This document shows positions 15,285 through 18,393 of a stretch of DNA of 18,393 bases, piece after piece; position 1 is the stretch's first letter; every line of letters begins with the position of its first letter. The stretch is from an uncultured Leptotrichia sp. (lineage in GTDB: Bacteria; Fusobacteriota; Fusobacteriia; Fusobacteriales; Leptotrichiaceae): contig CALIJH010000026.1 in assembly GCA_938017765.1 (NCBI GenBank), positions 1 to 18,393 of the forward strand, in the 5' to 3' direction. The notes beneath the pieces are model-generated. The model was not told the DNA's origin, searched no databases, and was given only the letters and a program-made list of their open reading frames with translations. A program made the translations under genes and the position numbers.

Positions 15285-17030
15285 TCAATTTTTTATAAAC
15301 TTCATCGTTTTTTCCAAAATATCCCTTTGTAATTTATATGTTATAAGTTTCATAGCTTCGTCATAATTGCACCATTTATAATCTTCAATTTCGTATTTAT
15401 CTATTTTTACTTCTTCATTTTCTGCAATTCCCGCGAAAATGACTACTTTTTTTAAAGTTGTTTCATCAGGTACATATTTTATGACTTCCTTAAAACCGTC
15501 TAACAGTCTAATTTTGAGTCCCGTTTCTTCTTTCACTTCCCTAATTGCCGTTTCAATTTCAGTTTCGCTATTTTCCACATGCCCTTTAGCAAATCCCCAG
15601 TTTCCGTTATACATTTTTACAATCAGAAATTTTTCTCTACTGCTGTTCAATATAATTGCACCGCATGATTTCTCACATTTGGCGTCTTTAAAAACATTAT
15701 ATTTTTCACTTAAATATTTTAATATCTCTTCTTTTTCATTTTTTAGATTATTGTCTAAAATTTTATCATATATGTCATTTTTGATTTCTCCAATACTTTT
15801 TGGATCAAAAGTCATATTTATCAAATCCACACCCGTAATATCCATATCTTTTATATCAAGTATCCCGCCTTCATCTTTTATATCCTGAACCCTTTTTTTT
15901 AGGGTTTTTAAAAGGTTCTGACTTTCATATTTCGACTTGTTTTTTTTAGACAAAATATCTGCATTAAATAGATTAAATAATCTATCAATATTCTTATCTC
16001 CCAAACCTATAATGAGTTTTTTAATTTCTTTGTCAGTCGGTGTCTGATACACAAGCATATGATTTAATATTATTTTTTTTACTGAATTTACAATATCATT
16101 TGACGCCCTGAATTCTCTTAAGAAGTTTTCAGCTATAAATGCACTCGCTTTTTCATGCCCGTAATAATAAAATTTACCTTTAGCATCAATGGTTTTTGTA
16201 GTTATTTTTCCTAAATCGTGAAATAAAGCTGAAAATCTCGTAATCAAATCATATTCACATAAACCTGTAACTTCAAGGATATGGTCAAACAGTATATCTT
16301 TCTGATACGAATTATTTTGGTCAAAATCATAAGCATAATCAAATTCAGGAATAATCATCTCCAGTACATTTAAATCTCTCATCATTTTAAAGGCTCTTTT
16401 CATATAAGGACCTAAAAGAATTTTACTCAGTTCCTCAAAAATCCTTTCCCTTGATATTTTATTTAAAAATTTTTTTCTTGAACGGATAGCTTCTGCTGTT
16501 TTTTTATCAAGCTTAAAACCAAGTTGTGAAATAAATCTGAATGCTCTCATTATTCTTAGTGCATCTTCTTCTATTCTTCTCTTTGGATTTCCTACAAATT
16601 TTATTACTCTGTTTTCAATATCTTTCTTTCCTTCAAATAAATCAATTAGTCCTGTATTTTCATTATATGCCATTGCATTCATCGTGAAATCTCTTCTTGA
16701 TAAATCATCATCTATTGTTTGGACAAATTTGATACTCTTAGGATGTCTGCTGTTTAATATTCCGCTTTCTTTCCTAAATTTTGCAATCTCATAATTTTTA
16801 TTATTTACTTTTATTATTAATATTCCAAAACTTGCTCCGACTTCTTTGGGCAAATAATCCGCAAATATATTTTTTAATTTCTCATAATCAATATCAGTCG
16901 CAAAATCATAATCATCGGGTTCCTTTCCGGACAATAAATCCCTTACTGCTCCTCCTACAAGAAAGCCCGTTCCGTTTTTATTCAATTTTTCCAATATAAA
17001 TTTTACATCGCTGTTTAATTTAAATTGCAT
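15285..17030 (-). CDS. CCA-adding tRNA nucleotidyltransferase fused to a C-terminal NUDIX hydrolase domain
   Basis: Class II enzyme that builds or repairs the tRNA 3' CCA end from CTP and ATP, here with extra domains; 581 residues against roughly 400-450 usual. Head domain: GGAVRD (26-31), metal Asp pair D40/D42 in DDYDFATD, RRDFTMNAM (112-120). Neck: EEDALRIMRAFRF (154-166), the EDxxR element that selects CTP/ATP. HD domain: H250, H271-D272 in FHDLGK and H292. From about 455, CGAIILNSSREKFLIV opens a NUDIX fold with a perfect NUDIX box at 483-505 (G, then E489, REV, EETGL). The nearby NWGFAKGH and the C-terminal YKWCNYDEA are typical of Ap4A hydrolase-like NUDIX enzymes. Frame and codon style continue smoothly across the join, so this is a real fusion. 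It lies in a run with rsmB upstream and yfcC downstream. Confidence 0.92.
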   Translation of the reverse strand: MQFKLNSDVKFILEKLNKNGTGFLVGGAVRDLLSGKEPDDYDFATDIDYEKLKNIFADYLPKEVGASFGILIIKVNNKNYEIAKFRKESGILNSRHPKSIKFVQTIDDDLSRRDFTMNAMAYNENTGLIDLFEGKKDIENRVIKFVGNPKRRIEEDALRIMRAFRFISQLGFKLDKKTAEAIRSRKKFLNKISRERIFEELSKILLGPYMKRAFKMMRDLNVLEMIIPEFDYAYDFDQNNSYQKDILFDHILEVTGLCEYDLITRFSALFHDLGKITTKTIDAKGKFYYYGHEKASAFIAENFLREFRASNDIVNSVKKIILNHMLVYQTPTDKEIKKLIIGLGDKNIDRLFNLFNADILSKKNKSKYESQNLLKTLKKRVQDIKDEGGILDIKDMDITGVDLINMTFDPKSIGEIKNDIYDKILDNNLKNEKEEILKYLSEKYNVFKDAKCEKSCGAIILNSSREKFLIVKMYNGNWGFAKGHVENSETEIETAIREVKEETGLKIRLLDGFKEVIKYVPDETTLKKVVIFAGIAENEEVKIDKYEIEDYKWCNYDEAMKLITYKLQRDILEKTMKFIKN

Positions 17031-17058
17031 ACTGATATTTTTCCTTTCTTACTCTTTT

Positions 17059-18321
17059 TTACTGCAAATTATTACTCATTTTTCTTAATTTTGCTATATA
17101 AAATCCGTCATTATACACATTTTTATGAGTTATATATATTCCTCCGAACTCATCTTTTTGTGTATCTATATTTTCAGGAATGATAATCTCCTCAACCGAT
17201 AAATCACTATATTTTTCAAGAAAATATTTGAGATTATTAGTGTTTTCATTAATTGAAAAGGTACAAGTACTATATAATATAACCCCATTTTCTTTTAATG
17301 AGCCGTATGCACTGTCAAATATCTTTTTCTGTAATTTTTTCAGTTCTTTAATTTTTTCTGATGTCAGGTCATATATTTTTTCAGGTTTCTTTCTCAATAC
17401 TCCCAATCCGCTGCAAGGTACATCAAGTAATATTTTATCAAATTTCATATTCAAATTTTCTATCTTTGTAGCGTCATTTTTATAGACTTCAAAATTGGAA
17501 AATCCATAATTTACTTTTATATCTTCCAGCAGTTTTACTTTATGCTCATAAATATCCGTAGCTATTAAAAGCTTCGGATTAAAATCCTGCAATATTGCCA
17601 ACGATTTTCCGCCGGGAGCCGCACAGGCATCAAGTACGGTATCATCTTCCTTTATATCTAAATTTTTTACTGCCAGATATGAGGATAAATCCTGTATTAC
17701 TATATTTCCTTTTTTATATTCCTCTGTTTCAAATATATTTGAATTTGACAGGTAATATACATTATCCACATAAAACAGTATTTCAGATTTTATTTCCGAT
17801 AATATTTTTTCAAATTTATCTTTTGACAATTTTTTCTTATTATATCTTACGGATAAATAACTTCTTGTTTTATAAGATTTCATTATATCAACATAATTTT
17901 CAGGATAATCCGTTTTCATTTTATTTACAAGCCATTGAGGATAAGAATAAATAATTCCGTCCTTTTTGTCCAATGGAATTTTTTCGGTAATATCATCTTT
18001 ATTTTTCAGAATTGCCTGTAATGTCGCATTTACAAAACCTGACTGATGTTTATTAATTATTTTTGCAATTTCTACCGCCTCATATATGACCCCTGCACTG
18101 TCAGTTCCCGTAAAAAATAACTGGGCTACTGATATTCTAAGTAACTGCCTGATTTTTCTTTTTTGAATATTTTTTACGGTCTGACTTATGAGATAATCAA
18201 TATATATGAGATTTTTCAATGTAACATTTATTATATTTGTTATAAAAGTTTTTTCCTTTTTTAGATAGCTCTTTGTCTTAAAATAATAATTTAGCTGAAT
18301 ATTGCTATATTTTCCGTTCAT
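17059..18321 (-). CDS. rsmB: 16S rRNA (cytosine-967-C5)-methyltransferase RsmB
   Basis: SAM-dependent enzyme methylating C967 of 16S rRNA. The N-terminal NusB-like helical domain (residues 1-110: GKYSNIQLNYYF, RQLLRISVAQLFF, AVEIAKIINKHQSGFVNATL) separates RsmB from other NOL1/NOP2/Sun enzymes. Catalytic domain: SAM motif DACAAPGGKS (231-240), D256 (ATDIYEHK), D283 (NDAT), DVPCSGLGVLRKKPE with C303, and STCT with the nucleophile C353. The N-terminus is some 10-20 residues shorter than usual. The frame stays open upstream of the ATG (NLLDEI just before it looks homologous), yet no canonical start lies there before the TAA about 50 bases upstream. The only ribosome-binding candidate for this ATG is a weak GGATG. 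It is the first gene in this window of a run with the CCA enzyme, YfcC and PepD genes. Confidence 0.9.
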   Translation of the reverse strand: MNGKYSNIQLNYYFKTKSYLKKEKTFITNIINVTLKNLIYIDYLISQTVKNIQKRKIRQLLRISVAQLFFTGTDSAGVIYEAVEIAKIINKHQSGFVNATLQAILKNKDDITEKIPLDKKDGIIYSYPQWLVNKMKTDYPENYVDIMKSYKTRSYLSVRYNKKKLSKDKFEKILSEIKSEILFYVDNVYYLSNSNIFETEEYKKGNIVIQDLSSYLAVKNLDIKEDDTVLDACAAPGGKSLAILQDFNPKLLIATDIYEHKVKLLEDIKVNYGFSNFEVYKNDATKIENLNMKFDKILLDVPCSGLGVLRKKPEKIYDLTSEKIKELKKLQKKIFDSAYGSLKENGVILYSTCTFSINENTNNLKYFLEKYSDLSVEEIIIPENIDTQKDEFGGIYITHKNVYNDGFYIAKLRKMSNNLQ

Positions 18322-18393
18322 AATTTCATCCAGTAAATTTAATAGAAGAAGGGATAAAAATAAATGGAGAATTTATTGTATATATAGGGAAAG
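18322..18393. other. Right edge: unassigned sequence upstream of rsmB
   Basis: 72 bases. On the plus strand one frame (18324 to the edge, after TAA at 18321) reads FHPVNLIEEGIKINGEFIVY in purine-rich, coding-like codons but has no start codon. On the minus strand a frame ending in TAA at 18341-18339 could be the 3' end of a gene upstream of rsmB. Neither can be decided here, and no promoter is evident. Confidence 0.3.

Overview
The window comes mostly from a very AT-rich genome with strong GGAGG ribosome-binding sites, short intergenic gaps and poly-A/T tracts. Base composition, gene content and protein style suggest a member of the Fusobacteriota, most like Leptotrichia (inferred from familiarity, no search run). 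The exception is the first ~345-360 bases. They are clearly richer in G+C (30 of the first 60 bases, against 13 of 60 at 361-420) and encode, on the minus strand, the N-terminal part of an RluD-type pseudouridine synthase whose sequence looks Bacteroidota/Flavobacteriia-like (Capnocytophaga-type). This is either an assembly chimera or a recent foreign insertion.

Layout. 361-4724 (minus): a probable four-gene envelope operon in the order 6-TM membrane protein, TPR/TolB-like protein, small membrane protein, zinc N-acetylmuramoyl-L-alanine amidase (AmiD type). 4906-5823 (plus): divergent secreted MORN-repeat (YwqK-like) protein, closed by a hairpin terminator. 6055-8231 (minus): small secreted FMN-binding-domain-like protein with its own promoter, a conserved membrane protein of unknown function, and TcdA (t6A dehydratase). 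8530-9090 (minus): secreted LPP20-like protein. 9178-10176 (minus): Gfo/Idh/MocA oxidoreductase. 10325-11548 (plus): MFS exporter with no ATG/GTG/TTG at a credible start, so apparently an AUU start. 11642-12130 (minus): ProX/YbaK-type aminoacyl-tRNA deacylase. 12287-18321 (minus): a tight four-gene run of RsmB, CCA-adding enzyme fused to a NUDIX domain, YfcC-family transporter and PepD-type dipeptidase.

Themes. RNA maturation and quality control recur (TcdA, ProX-like deacylase, CCA enzyme, RsmB), as do envelope proteins (amidase, MORN protein, LPP20-like protein, several membrane proteins) and peptide or amino-acid use (PepD with YfcC). No phage genes, transposases, CRISPR arrays, rRNAs or tRNAs were seen. 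The most interesting items are the CCA-NUDIX fusion, the non-canonical start of the MFS gene, the sharp composition junction at the left edge, and the TPR/TolB-like plus amidase operon.
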